A DNA stretch of 64,000 nt, from assembly GCF_033439725.1 (NCBI RefSeq), contig NW_026944392.1:248001-312000 (forward strand). The letters are read 5' to 3'. The translations under genes and the position numbers were made by a program. Positions 1-10,791 of this stretch are shown here, one piece after another. The stretch's first letter is position 1; each line of letters starts with the position of its first letter. Below the pieces are notes generated by a model. That model had not been told where the DNA came from and ran no database searches. It worked only from the letters and a program-made list of their open reading frames with translations. The stretch is from Neurospora tetraspora. Lineage: Eukaryota; Ascomycota; Sordariomycetes; Sordariales; Sordariaceae.

Positions 1-277
1 ATTGCTTGAACTTGGCTTGGCAACTTGAGTTATCCTCATCGCTGGGCTAATAGTCAGGCTATCTCAAGGATCAGACGTTGATCTGTGGTAGATAATGGTA
101 GAGCTACTGGGCGTGAAATTGAGAGGAGAACGATGAAGCTGAGGCGTACGGGCAGATATATAACCCCGTGTCTGTTGAATTCGTTGCTTGACACTCTAAG
201 ACAAAACAGAAGCAAAACACCAAGCCAAAAGGAAACAACAACACGCAAAACCAAACTCTTACCATCCCATTACCCCC
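1..277. other. Non-coding flank downstream of laccase
   Basis: Only short ORFs on both strands, none with coding character. This is probably the laccase 3' untranslated region plus intergenic sequence. Confidence 0.5.
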
Positions 278-2468
278 CTACCAAAGCCTTCTCACAGCCG
301 GCTCCCTAGCTTCCAAGCCCACCTCCCTAAAGTTGAACCCATCCCTAACCAGCCTCACCCCCTCACCATCCCCCAACCCCCTCTTCAGCCCCGAATCCAC
401 CTTGGGCAAATACGGACTCTGAGGCTGATACGTTCGCCACGCCTCACAATTCGGCTCCATTTGATCCAGCTTCATCAACTGCTTGATCTCGCTCTTCCTC
501 TCCAAAAACTGGATCCCCAATCCCATCGCCACATGCCAGCCGATATGACAATGCATCAACCACAACCCCGGGTTATCCGTCTTGTAGGCCATCACCAGCC
601 ATCCCCCACCTGGTATTTGCACGACGTCGCGGCGGATGGGGTTGTTGAAGTTGAGTTGGTTGAGCATAGTGCTGGCGGAGAACGTACCGGTGCCAATGCC
701 GAGAGTGAGGAAGTCGTGCCCGTGTAAGTGGATGGGGTGCGGAAGGGCAAAGTCGTTTTGAAGCACCCAGAAGGTCCAGGTGTCTGCGGAGGGAACCTCG
801 ACGAGGTTGATGGCTGCGGGGAAGGAGTTGTTCCCTTCGAGGATGTATTCGAGCACGGGATGGTCCCATTCGACGACGATGGGGGTGTTGCGGATCCGCC
901 ACTCAAAGACCTGGCCCTGGGGCTTGGTGGGAGTGTTGAGGGAGATAGGAAGAGTGGAAGGGGCAAAGAGGGAGGAGGAGATGGTGCGCTTGACGATGGG
1001 CGCAAAGCCGGATTCGCCTGCACAGGCGGCCGTTACGGGTGTGCCCTTGTTGGTGGGTAGGGCGGTGCTACTGGCGCCGGAGTATTGGATGATGGCGGCG
1101 GGGAACTTGTTCTGGCTGGTGCCGCAGTTGCCGGCGGCCTCAAGCGTGGCATTGAGCCAGTAGTTGCCAACTGCCTGGTTGGCTTCAACGATGACATCGT
1201 AACGCTGCCCGACGGCCATGAAGAGCTTGCTGCGAACCACGGGTGTGATGGGGACGAGATCGGTGGAGATGACGGTGAAGTTGTGGCCGACGAGCGAGAT
1301 GGTGAAGGAGTTGTCCACGCTGGCGTTGATGAGACGCAGCAGATGCTTTTTTCCGGGGGTAAGAACCAGCCGATCGTACGAACCGCCGGATCCAGTTGGG
1401 TTAATGCTCTTTCCGCGGAAGGTTATGGTGCTGCTGTCAGGTGGAGGACCGTTCTGGACAAGCTCAGCAACATAATGAAGACGATCCGCGGTTTGGCGGT
1501 AGTAGTCCTGGATCATGTACGGGCCGAGGTCAATGTCATAGTTGGCGGAAGCAGGTCCGTTGACGATGAGTGCTCCTACCACTCCGTTACCGTACTGGTT
1601 GGAGTAGTGGCTATGGTACCTGTTTAAAGGTCAGTCAGCCGGTCGATATATGGAGAAAAATGCTTGCCTTACCAAGAAGTGCCATATTGGGTGACATGGA
1701 AGGTGTAGCTTTTCATGGAACCTGGTGGAATTGGACATTCTGTGACACCATTTGCTCCGTCCTGGTTACCCTCACCAAACTGTCTGATGCCATGCCAGTG
1801 GATGGAAGTTCTGGGATATCGTCAGACGAGCTTCTAAAACTGGCTCATTGGACACACTCACCCGTTGTGTTGCAGATCGTTATACACGTTCACTTGGATG
1901 TAGTCTCCCCAATCTTTCAAAATCTGTCAGTGTCTGCTATCCTCGCGGAAACCCAGCCATCACTAACCAGCCGTGATTGTTGGTCCAGGAAACTGGTCTG
2001 AGGAGAGCTTGTTAGTCTACGTCTGCCCGGGTAACATCCATCCCAACATGGTTCAGACTCACTGTTGATAAGCATAGCAGGCTTGACAACCCCATCTGGG
2101 CCAACCCAGTTGGTGACGTTTGTGATGTGTAGATCGACCTAGGAGACCATGACTGTTAAAAAACAGTTTCCTAGGTGAAGTGTTTGCAAATCCGCACTCA
2201 CATTGACTGTGTTGAAGGCAGGCGGATTGGTGACCTCATAGTCTGTGTTGATGTTCCAGCTATTCTTCCAGCACGCCCTGTTTTTCGCATTGTTCTGACC
2301 GCATGGTGCCCCTCCAGGTGTAATCACTTGCTTGGGCAACAGGTTCGGTACACTGCGTTGATGTGGTGTAGAGTCAAGAGGTTTTGCTAAGACAAAAGAG
2401 CATGCTGCCAGGAGCATCACAGCACAGGATGCTGTGAGCGAGAAGAGTCGAGAGTGAAGTCCTCGCAT
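278..2468 (-). CDS. Secreted multicopper oxidase (laccase), six exons
   Basis: Laccase: oxidises phenols and reduces O2 to water outside the cell. Exons on the minus strand are 2468-2202, 2138-2063, 1997-1968, 1913-1862, 1810-1673 and 1619-278; all introns are 51-65 nt, GT-AG, and keep frame, giving about 634 aa (Neurospora laccase is about 619). The start MRGLHSRLF opens a signal peptide ending near FVLAKPLDS. Copper motifs are present in order: HWHG, WYHSHYSNQYG, HPIHLHGHDF and HCHIGWHVAMGL, with Leu at the axial type-1 position. The C-terminus carries DSGLK, the known cleavage site of fungal pro-laccases, followed by a tail of about 35 residues that is longer than the 13-residue tail of Neurospora laccase. 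There are many N-glycosylation sequons. A second small intron near the tail cannot be excluded. Confidence 0.95.
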
Positions 2469-2565
2469 GTTGGAGAGCCGGCTGCAAAGATGTTCGGCTA
2501 AAGCTTGCCAGAGTTGCTTGGTGATCAAGTCGTCTTCCCTTTCATGTTCACGAACAAGCCTGTGA

Positions 2566-2573
2566 TACTTATA
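2566..2573 (-). promoter_or_regulatory. TATA-like box of the laccase gene
   Basis: TATAAGTA on the minus strand, about 100 bp upstream of the laccase ATG. Position and sequence suit a TATA element, but it rests on sequence match only. Confidence 0.35.
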
Positions 2574-5500
2574 GTTCTCCCGCTCCGATACAGGCGATGA
2601 TCCGGAGGGCTTCATCTGGCCGGCGTCCCATCAAGATGGGCCGCAGGAGTGCTCACACATTGCAGCTTCCCATCCTCATCAGACACAATGTTAGCTCGTG
2701 GTATCCCTCTCGGCATGTGCGTCTTTCTTTCCTGGAAATCTGAATAATGGTTACCGCCCTCGTCCCTCTCTGCTGACAGCTTCCCGTGGTGAAGCCTGAT
2801 ATTGGTGCTGGGATGCAGAGACGGGATAATAGTATGGGAAGGCCGCAGATCCTTGCCCACATGGCCAACATACATAGGAACCAATATTTCGGAAACCTGG
2901 ATGATGATTTGCTCGCTCTTCTAGAAGACTTGCGTATTACTCGAGCTGGAGTCTGTAAGCCAGAAGTTAGCATGCGCCGCAGCAAGGTGAGGTTAAGCCA
3001 AGGACAAGAGACGCCTGAGCTCACCTCACTTGAGCCTATGAGAGTACTGGGCAGCCGAATACTAACCGTGTCTTAAGCCACGACCCAGACTTTGGGTCTT
3101 TACAACCTTCAGAGCTGAGGCTGAGCGATCCCGGTTACGCAACAACGTGCCATTTGAGGGTTGCAGTTGCTCACGCGGGGTACGCCATCTCTCGCATGAG
3201 TATCTGGTTAGGACCATTGTTCGTGGCGCGAAAGACTCAAAGGCTGGACCTGGTGTTGGGGGAGTGTCAGGGCAGAGTGCATTGGTCCCTTTGACCGAGT
3301 CGAGAAGCGTCTTGTGGTGACACTAACACCTGGAATGGTTGACCCTCGGGGAAGTCTGAAGCGGGACGGGCCCGAAGGAGGTAATATATTGCCCGTTCTA
3401 CCTATTTTTGACAGTCGTCGTTCAACCTGTCATTCTTAGTACTAGAAGAAGAACTGCACTGGACGAGAGGAACCTACTGTTAGCCCATTGAGTTGTGGGA
3501 TGGTGGTGACTACTACTGTTTCAGTGTTCGCTTACGCCCGTCTGGAGCTAAGGGACGGCACGTATATTAACTCGACATCTGTTCACCCAGCTCAAGCAGG
3601 TCAGTGCCACCCAACAATGTGAGAATCCCACCATGTTGCCTCGCACTAGTTGCGCGGTCTCGTTTCCGGCAGTTTAGCGTGGGATGACTCGAAGAATACG
3701 GCGTGTCGAGCTCTACCTTCGGAACCGACGACACTCGCCCTTTTCCTCTAGTAGAACCAAGTTGGTGTTGATAGAATCCTCATGGTTGTTCATGAGGAAA
3801 AGTGATGATTGCGAGCTGATGAACGGAAACGTTCTGGATGCGGCGGTGAACAGCCAAATGCAACTCTGACCGCCGCGAATCGGAGGCCGTTCCCGATTTA
3901 ACCGGTGGCCAAAGAACCTCTAGGGATGTAGGGCCCGATGGTACTTGGCCAATCTCCCGAGTCCAATACCCATCTATGATATCTTGATGGTGGTCCCGAA
4001 GGAGGTGCATGATGGAGGATGGTGGATCGTGATGTGTCTGTCGATGGAAAACGAACAGCGGAGGGAGAGAAGAGGAAGAGGAAGAAGAAGAAGATTGAAG
4101 TGGCCAGGTAGGGGTTCGCGGAACTTGAATGAGATGCACCAAGTTTGGATGAAGGCACAGATGAGGGTAAAGTGCCCTGGATGCTGCCAGCTGGCAACTG
4201 CGGCTTCCTGTCCCTTCCATGAGAGAGGAGTGGAAGCTGTCACTCGCACCATCAAGATGCATACCTCTGCAGAGGCGCTCTTTCCTTTGAACAACCTCTT
4301 TTCATCTCGTTTTCCCTTCCTTCCCTTTCTTTTCCTCTCTCTTGCCTCAATCGGTTCCGAACCACTCCTCGCGCCTTCCACCCGTCGCGGAATGTTCACG
4401 CAGCCGATATATCCAGGTTCCATCGCCCTTGCACGATCTTGCTCTTGTCGACGCTATCCCACGAAAGAGAACACGAACACCTTCACGATGTCAATGCGAC
4501 CGGCTGACCCGGTCCACCTCCCTTGACCGGTTCCGAGTCTACCCCAACGACGCCTTCGATCATCCGCACTCTTACTCTCGACACATACTTCTGATATCGA
4601 GTAGCAGAAGGATCGCGAAGACTGCTCGGAGTCGGGCTGTTCTGGGAGCAACCGCATGCCTCCGGGACCAGCGACCTGCGGGTGTCAACGAACCGTCGAG
4701 TCTCCAGCACTCCATCCAGCTGCCATCTTGTCCTAGGGCAGTCAGCGCCGCGCACGAATCGTCCGTCGCCCGGCATTTCCCTGGAACAATCGAGGCATGA
4801 AGGCCACTTGACTTCAAGATCTCAAAGAAATTGCAGACGTCGAGCGTGCGAGCTGAACTCTAGCGGGGTGTCGAGTTGAGAATGTCGTCAAAATAGGCTC
4901 TGGTGTTGATCTCGAGCCAAAATGGGTCCCGCCTGTGTCAAGGTCTCTGATTGGGCAAACGGAGCTTTGTCTCCAGTGCCAACGACGACACCAACACCGA
5001 CACCATCATTCCGACCACGACACACAAAAAGATGCGGCTCCGACATTGAAAAGTTGAAGATTCCTCAAAAATGATGCCAAAACCTCAACTTCAACGTCGA
5101 TCAACATTCATGTCACATTTTCGTTACCAATCCTTTCAGTTTCACAGCGGCTTCCGTCGGTGCGGCGAGGGTGCCTCGGGTCAATATTTGCAGAGTTTCC
5201 ACCTTCCTCATTCTGCAATATTGGTCCTACACTATCATGCTTGGCAACACCTTGGCAACACCTTGGCGGCGGCTGAGCGTTTGCGGCAACTCGATGCCAA
5301 GATCACGCCGAGACGAGGCCAAGAGCTGGGCATGTCTTGTTCTCCTCCCTTATCTTGAAATCAAGCCGTCTGGGCAAGGAACATCCCGTCTTGATTTTTG
5401 CCTTCCGTGGCGCCGGCCGGCTTGGGGATTCTTCAGTTGTCAGTTCAACTTCCTGGTTGTTAGTGATTTCTTGTGATGTTGTTGTGGTGTTGGTGTTGAC

Positions 5501-6344
5501 GAGGGACCGAGTTTGGTGCTCGGTGGTGGCATGCCATTCAGAGCCAGGGCTGTGCAGGTTCTATGGCTGCCAATCTGCCTTGCACCAAACCGAGACGATG
5601 TTTGTGGTGACCGAGCCTTTCCACCTGGCGAGACATGTGTTTCTCTTGCCTGGCTCAGCCATTGACTTTTCGAATGCCGAGAAATTCGCAAGCTTACGCC
5701 ATCCACAGATAACCGCAACAATCCACAATCAGGAATGATACCAAGAATAAGTTATCAGGATATCACTATCATTATCAGCCAACATCTCGGCGTTATTCCT
5801 AGGTACGCAGCCACGATAAGACAACGAGATGCTGATACGACAGAAAGTTTTTCAGACCGTTGGAAGGAAATTCAACAATGGCGCTGAAGTCACTGTCTTT
5901 TACACTTGTCAACTCCTTCGGTCGCCGGAAGAAGCTAGTGGGGCCGCCGTTATGCATGACGCCATCCAGCTCTTGATTATTCTGACCATTCAGTGTTGAG
6001 CAGTGCCAATCCCTCGCGTGCGCTCGGTGATGTTCTGGAATTGCACCCTGTTCATCTCTTCCCTTTCTGGCTGCTTGGCCCATGATTTGGGGTTCAGGTT
6101 GGGGGTTGACTATGAGAGGCCTTCCTCCTCACGTTCGTCCCTTGTTGGACTTCCCCGCAGAGAACTTGGACAAATTGGAGATTCCGAGTGTCAGCCACCC
6201 GCACTCGTGTCTCCCATTCGCTCACCGAGTTCGTCTTTCTTTGTGTAACACAAACTGGGACAGGAAAAGAGAGCCGCCTCAGCTATCCACTGGACACTCC
6301 CCCCATCTCCATCCGGATGCGACGATATGGACAAATGGAGTCGT
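2574..6344. other. Long gene-free region between laccase and permease
   Basis: Nearly 4 kb between two divergent genes. Only short ORFs with no recognisable motifs occur on either strand. A purine-rich low-complexity run (GGAAGA/AAG type) lies near 4060-4100 and pyrimidine-rich stretches near 4270-4340. Several GATA cores lie at about 5746-5822. The most likely content is promoter and long 5' untranslated sequence; an unannotated non-coding RNA cannot be excluded. Confidence 0.5.
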
Positions 6345-6362
6345 CTTATCTGCCCGGATAAC
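6345..6362. promoter_or_regulatory. Inverted GATA pair, possible NIT2/AreA site
   Basis: CTTATC-TGCCCG-GATAAC: two GATAA cores in inverted orientation 6 bp apart, about 345 bp before the permease start. NIT2/AreA-type GATA factors bind paired GATA sites and activate amino-acid permeases under nitrogen limitation. The sites are seen; regulation is inferred. Confidence 0.4.
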
Positions 6363-6707
6363 GCCCAGCGGCGGCCCAGATCGGTACATGGATTGGGACA
6401 TGGGGACATGGGATGCTACCTGGTTTGCAGCTTCCTTCCTTCCCCATGTAAGCTTCTCGGCCGACGATTATAAGTTGAAACCTCTCCCGCGTTCCCATGG
6501 TCGTCACTTCCTCGGTCTAGACTCTCGTCTCCTTCCGTCACGCGCCTCAGTTTCTGACCGTCCCGTCTCTTGTTCTTCCCGGTTCCTACCACGGATTTGA
6601 ACTTGGTCGGATCCCCTCCCACCCAACATATATCACCTCGGTTCGCAGTCTACTCAAGCCGATTGCTACAACAACGTCAGAAACAGCATCGACGAAGTTG
6701 GCCCACC

Positions 6708-8452
6708 ATGGCCTCCAAGCTCAACTTCTTCAAGTCGAGCGACGAAAAGACAACTCCAGCCTATGGGCAAGACGACGGAATTGAACGCGGCGTTAGTTAC
6801 AGCAGCGAAAATGGACGAGTCGACGACGACGGCGAGGGCGAGGGCGAGGGCCCTGATGATCTCCATCGTGGCATGAAGCCTCGCCAGTTGAGTAAGTCTC
6901 TCTCTTCCTCAGTCCAGCATGCCACAACAATCGCTAACATGCGTTTTGTCCAGATATGATGGCCATCGCTGGCGCCATCGGAACCGGTCTCATCATCGGT
7001 ACCGGTACCTCGCTGAAACTCGGACCCGGCTCGTTGCTCATCGGATACCTGATCATGGGAATCATCGTCTACATTGTCATGGTTGCGCTCGGCGAAATGG
7101 GCGCCTGGCTACCACACAAAAAGTCCTTCTCCGGTTATGCTACACGCTTCGTCGATCCTGCTTTCGGTTTCGCTACTGGCTGGAACTACTTTTTCAAATA
7201 CGTGATTGTGCTACCCAACAACCTGACGGCTACGGGTATTATTTTGCAGTATTGGCGACCGGATATCAATGTGTCTGTGTGGATCACGGTGTTTGGAGTC
7301 GCTATTATCGCTGTTAACGTACGTTTCTCTTCCCTTGTGTTAGTCGGGACCAAAGCTAACAGGAAACAGCTTATCCATGTTGCCTTCTTCGGCGAAGCAG
7401 AATTTTGGATGTCTCTCATCAAAGCCCTCGTTATCGTCATGCTCATCCTGCTCTGCTTCATCATCGCCCTCGGCGGCGGTCCCAACCACGTGCGGACCGG
7501 CTTCCGTTTCTGGCGAGATCCCGGTGCCTTTGCCCAATATTCCGCTTCCGCGGGCGACGACAAAGTCGTCATCCAGGGTGCCACCGGCCGTTTTTTGGGT
7601 GTCTGGGCTTGCATGGTCCAGGCCACCTTCGCCTACCTCGGCACCGAGCTCGTCGGCGTCGCGTTCGGCGAGACCCCCAACCCCCGCAAGAACGTCCCTC
7701 GCGCCGTCAACCAAACGCTCATGCGCATCGTGTTCTTCTACATTGGCGGTATCCTCGTCCTGGGCATGGCCGTCAAGTACACTGACCCCCTTCTCGGCTC
7801 TGTTAAGAAGACCAGCGGTCTGGCTTCCCCGTTCGTCATTGCGGCCAAGAACGCTGGTATCAACAAGCTCGACGACGCGGTTAACGGACTGTTGCTCATC
7901 TTCACTATTTCCGCTGCCAACTCGGATATCTACCTTGCCTCCCGCACCCTTTGGGCTCTGGCCAAGGATGGACAGGCGCCTGCGATCATGAACAAGACCA
8001 ACAAGCGCGGTGTGCCCATCCCGGCAGTCATCCTCTCCTCCTTGTTTATCGTTTTGGGTTACATGAACGCCACCAAGGGGTCTTCGACCGTCTTCGGGTA
8101 CTTTGTCTCTCTCGTCACTGTCTTCGGTGCCCTGAACTGGGTCGCCATCCTCGTTTCCTACCTGTTCATGATCAAGGCGATGAAGGTGCAGGGCGTTCCC
8201 CGCGAGGCCATGCCGTACAGGAATATTCTCTTGCCCTGGGGCGCGCCGATTGCGCTTTTCCTGACAATCTTGGTTATTATCTTCAACGGATATGGCGCGT
8301 TCTTCCCGCACTTCCAGGTGGACAAATTCGTGACGAGTTACATTGGCATTCCGGTGTTCTTGATCAACATTGGGTGGTGGAAGGTGTTTAAGAAGACCAA
8401 GAGGGTGAGGCCGGAGGATGCGGATTTGGTCACGGGGAGGAGGACGTTTTAA
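6708..8452 (+). CDS. Amino-acid permease (APC superfamily, DIP5-like)
   Basis: Plasma-membrane proton-coupled amino-acid uptake. Exons 6708-6891, 6954-7318 and 7370-8452; introns of 62 and 51 nt keep the frame (the second is a multiple of three, so reading through it adds 17 residues). About 543 aa, usual for the yeast-type AAT family. The N-terminus is a charged cytosolic tail with an acidic stretch. The first membrane segment carries the family motif GAIGTGLIIGTGTSL; GEMGAWLPHKKSFSGYATRF and GVAFGETPNPRKNVPRA are also typical. The run FKYVIVLPNNLTATGIILQYW resembles dicarboxylic amino-acid permeases (Dip5), so Glu/Asp uptake is a reasonable guess, not a demonstrated specificity. About 12 hydrophobic segments. 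The start has a good context (CCACCATGG). Confidence 0.93.
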
Positions 8453-9404
8453 GTCCCGGTGCAGGGAAGGGATTGGAGGGGATGTGGAGGAAGAGAAGCA
8501 TAAGGATGCATTGAAAGCGTTGCGATGTTTTTGCGAAAGGGAAGGGAGAAGGTGTTGTAGATACCCATGAATGAAGATGCAAATGACCATCATTGTAACC
8601 CAAATTCGTGCCGATCGCGTTTCTCGTGTTGCCGAGAGCATTGTCGTCGGTGATGCTGGTGTTAGAAGCGGCTTGCTTGCTCTGGTCAGCGAGAAGCGTT
8701 GCTGCGTTGCGGGTCACACAACTGTCTACCTGATCGTTGAATCAGGCCATACTTGCTCCCGATTTGAGTCCCATTGAACTGGACCAAAGACTGACTTGAC
8801 TGGCCTCCATCGATATTGTTCTTCTCATGTTTGACAGTTTGAACCAGTTGGTGTTGATGCACAAATTGTTGTGCCGATCAGAGTTCCACAGCAACCCCCA
8901 AAAGTTGTGAGGGATTTCCCTGCGCTAACCCTACCCCTTATCCACTTCCCCGCATGTCTCCAGTTTTGGGAATGGAGTCGCAACTTTTTTTCGACGTCGT
9001 GCAACTCTTTTTCCACCTGTACTGCTCACATCACCCTCTGTCAAACAAGCCGTGATCCTTTGGGTTTCACGACACATTGAGATAGAGGAATCAACGACCT
9101 TTGCGCGAGTAACTCCCGTCACCGGTCCCCGCACAATCAGCGCATTTGCAGGTTATCTTATCTCCCGCATCCCGCATTTCTTTCAGCTTTCGTCCGGCGC
9201 TGCCCTGCCGGTCAACCGGTCAACCCCGATCCCAATCCCGCCCTGCTCGCTCCGGCATTGCTCCCGGCTCTTTTAACTCGCTCCCCCGTCCGTTCAACTC
9301 CCGGTCCTTATCCGTCAAAACTCATCACTTGATCTCAGCAACCTCACCAAAACAACAAATTCGCCGGGCAAGCAGCCACCGCCTTTGATCTCAAACCCAT
9401 CAAG
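8453..9404. other. Intergenic, permease to hydrolase
   Basis: Permease 3' untranslated region followed by the pyrimidine-rich promoter/leader of the downstream hydrolase. No gene seen. Confidence 0.5.
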
Positions 9405-10580
9405 ATGCCACGCCCTCACCACACCACAACCTTCACAGCCTCCGACGGCGCCCTCCTCACCCTCACTTCCTCCCTCCCCATCTCCTCCCCGGACCCCTCC
9501 TACATCCCCACCTCCCCAATCCTCACCTTCACGGGCCCCACCGCCACCACCACCGCCGGCACTCGCGCGAGAAGCGCCTCCAAAGCTTCTGTTATAGCAG
9601 AGGAGGGACCGAATTACTCCCGCTTGATTTTGTTGTTGCATGGCTTTTCGGGGAGTAGCGAGTACTTTGAGCGGAACTTTCGGGAGTTGGGGGAGAGGCA
9701 TTGGGTTGTTGCTTGGGATATGAGGGGGCATGGGGGGAGTGGACTGAGGAGGAAGAAGAGGGGGAAGAAGGGAGTTGAGGGGGAGGGACAGTACGAGAGC
9801 TACGAAGGGGGGTATCATGTCGCTCGCCTGGCGGTGGATTTGAAGAACATGCTCGATTTTCTGAAGACCTCCCGCCTCGGGCTTGGAGTCGGCCACGCTG
9901 GCGCTGGGGGTGGGTGTCAAGGTCAGGGTCCGAAGCCCCCGCTGGAAATAGTAGGCGTCGGCTGCTCCATCGGCGCCGCGATACTGTGGACATACGTCGA
10001 GCTTTTTACGGACGCGGATTTCTCCGGGTTTGTGTTTGTTGACCAAGCTCCTTTGCAGGACCGGAGTATGTTTGGGGAGTGGGACGAGACAAAGGCGAAT
10101 AAGGGATGTTATGATGAGAAAACGATGCTGGGTGCGCAGGCAGCATGGAATAAGGCCTCTGAGGACCGACATGCTACACACCTAGCATTGCTAGATGAAT
10201 GCTTGGGCTACCGGTTCCACCCACTGCCTACCGATCAGGTGTCAGAAGAGGAGAAGAAGAGAGACGAGGCCTTCTTCACTGCCATCTCAGCACAATGTCC
10301 CTCGGGCGCCTGGCTAGCCAGGCTCATCGCCGATCACACGCGGTACGACCACCGGGAGGCGTGCGAGGGGATTACCAAACCGGTGGTGGTGATGGGCGGG
10401 AAAAGGAGCGGGTGTTTTAGTTTGGAGGGGATGGAGGAGGTTGTGAAACGTTGTAGGAGGAGCGGCAATGAGAAGGCGGAGGTTAGCTGGTACGAGAGTG
10501 GACATTGGTTGTTTTGGGAGGAGGCGGAGAGGTTCAATGGGGAGGTTTTGGAGTTTGCGAGGAGGTGTTGGAGTGAGTAG
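9405..10580 (+). CDS. Alpha/beta hydrolase fold protein
   Basis: Single exon, 391 aa, start in good context (CAAGATGC). The fold is visible: LILLLHGFSGSSEYFERNF (oxyanion strand and HG motif, residues about 75-95), VVAWDMRGHGGSG, the nucleophile elbow G-V-G-C-S-I-G (G-x-S-x-G), a KPVVVMGG strand near 330 and the catalytic His in WYESGHWLFWEEAERF near the end. This is the layout of hydrolases related to haloperoxidases and epoxide hydrolases. The substrate cannot be told. The first 60 residues are Ser/Thr/Pro-rich and a Lys/Arg-rich insertion follows the RGHGGSG loop. No signal peptide, so probably cytosolic. Converges on the Zn2Cys6 gene with a gap of about 210 bp. Confidence 0.85.
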   Translation: MPRPHHTTTFTASDGALLTLTSSLPISSPDPSYIPTSPILTFTGPTATTTAGTRARSASKASVIAEEGPNYSRLILLLHGFSGSSEYFERNFRELGERHWVVAWDMRGHGGSGLRRKKRGKKGVEGEGQYESYEGGYHVARLAVDLKNMLDFLKTSRLGLGVGHAGAGGGCQGQGPKPPLEIVGVGCSIGAAILWTYVELFTDADFSGFVFVDQAPLQDRSMFGEWDETKANKGCYDEKTMLGAQAAWNKASEDRHATHLALLDECLGYRFHPLPTDQVSEEEKKRDEAFFTAISAQCPSGAWLARLIADHTRYDHREACEGITKPVVVMGGKRSGCFSLEGMEEVVKRCRRSGNEKAEVSWYESGHWLFWEEAERFNGEVLEFARRCWSE

Positions 10581-10791
10581 GGGAGGGATTGGGGGTGCGA
10601 GCGAGGAGGTGCGGTGCGACCTTGGCGGGAGATGGTGGCTCGGATGGGAACTGGGAAGAGGGATGGAGATTGAGCTGAACCAGAGACAGTGAGGGTGGGA
10701 TGGACATGGACATCGATGAGTTGCTGTGACTGGTCGTCATACAAAAGAGAAGAGATTCGTTGAGTATTACAAAGCCCTGCCCTTCGACCCT

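Noticed and set aside
3945-4526. 193-codon plus-strand ORF in the laccase-permease gap
   Set aside because: Arises from a purine-rich low-complexity stretch; overlapping ORFs on both strands of similar length, as expected by chance.
7340-8641. Long minus-strand ORF (433 codons) opposite the permease
   Set aside because: Exactly antisense to a clear permease, Arg/Glu/His/Gln-biased composition typical of a shadow frame, no motif.
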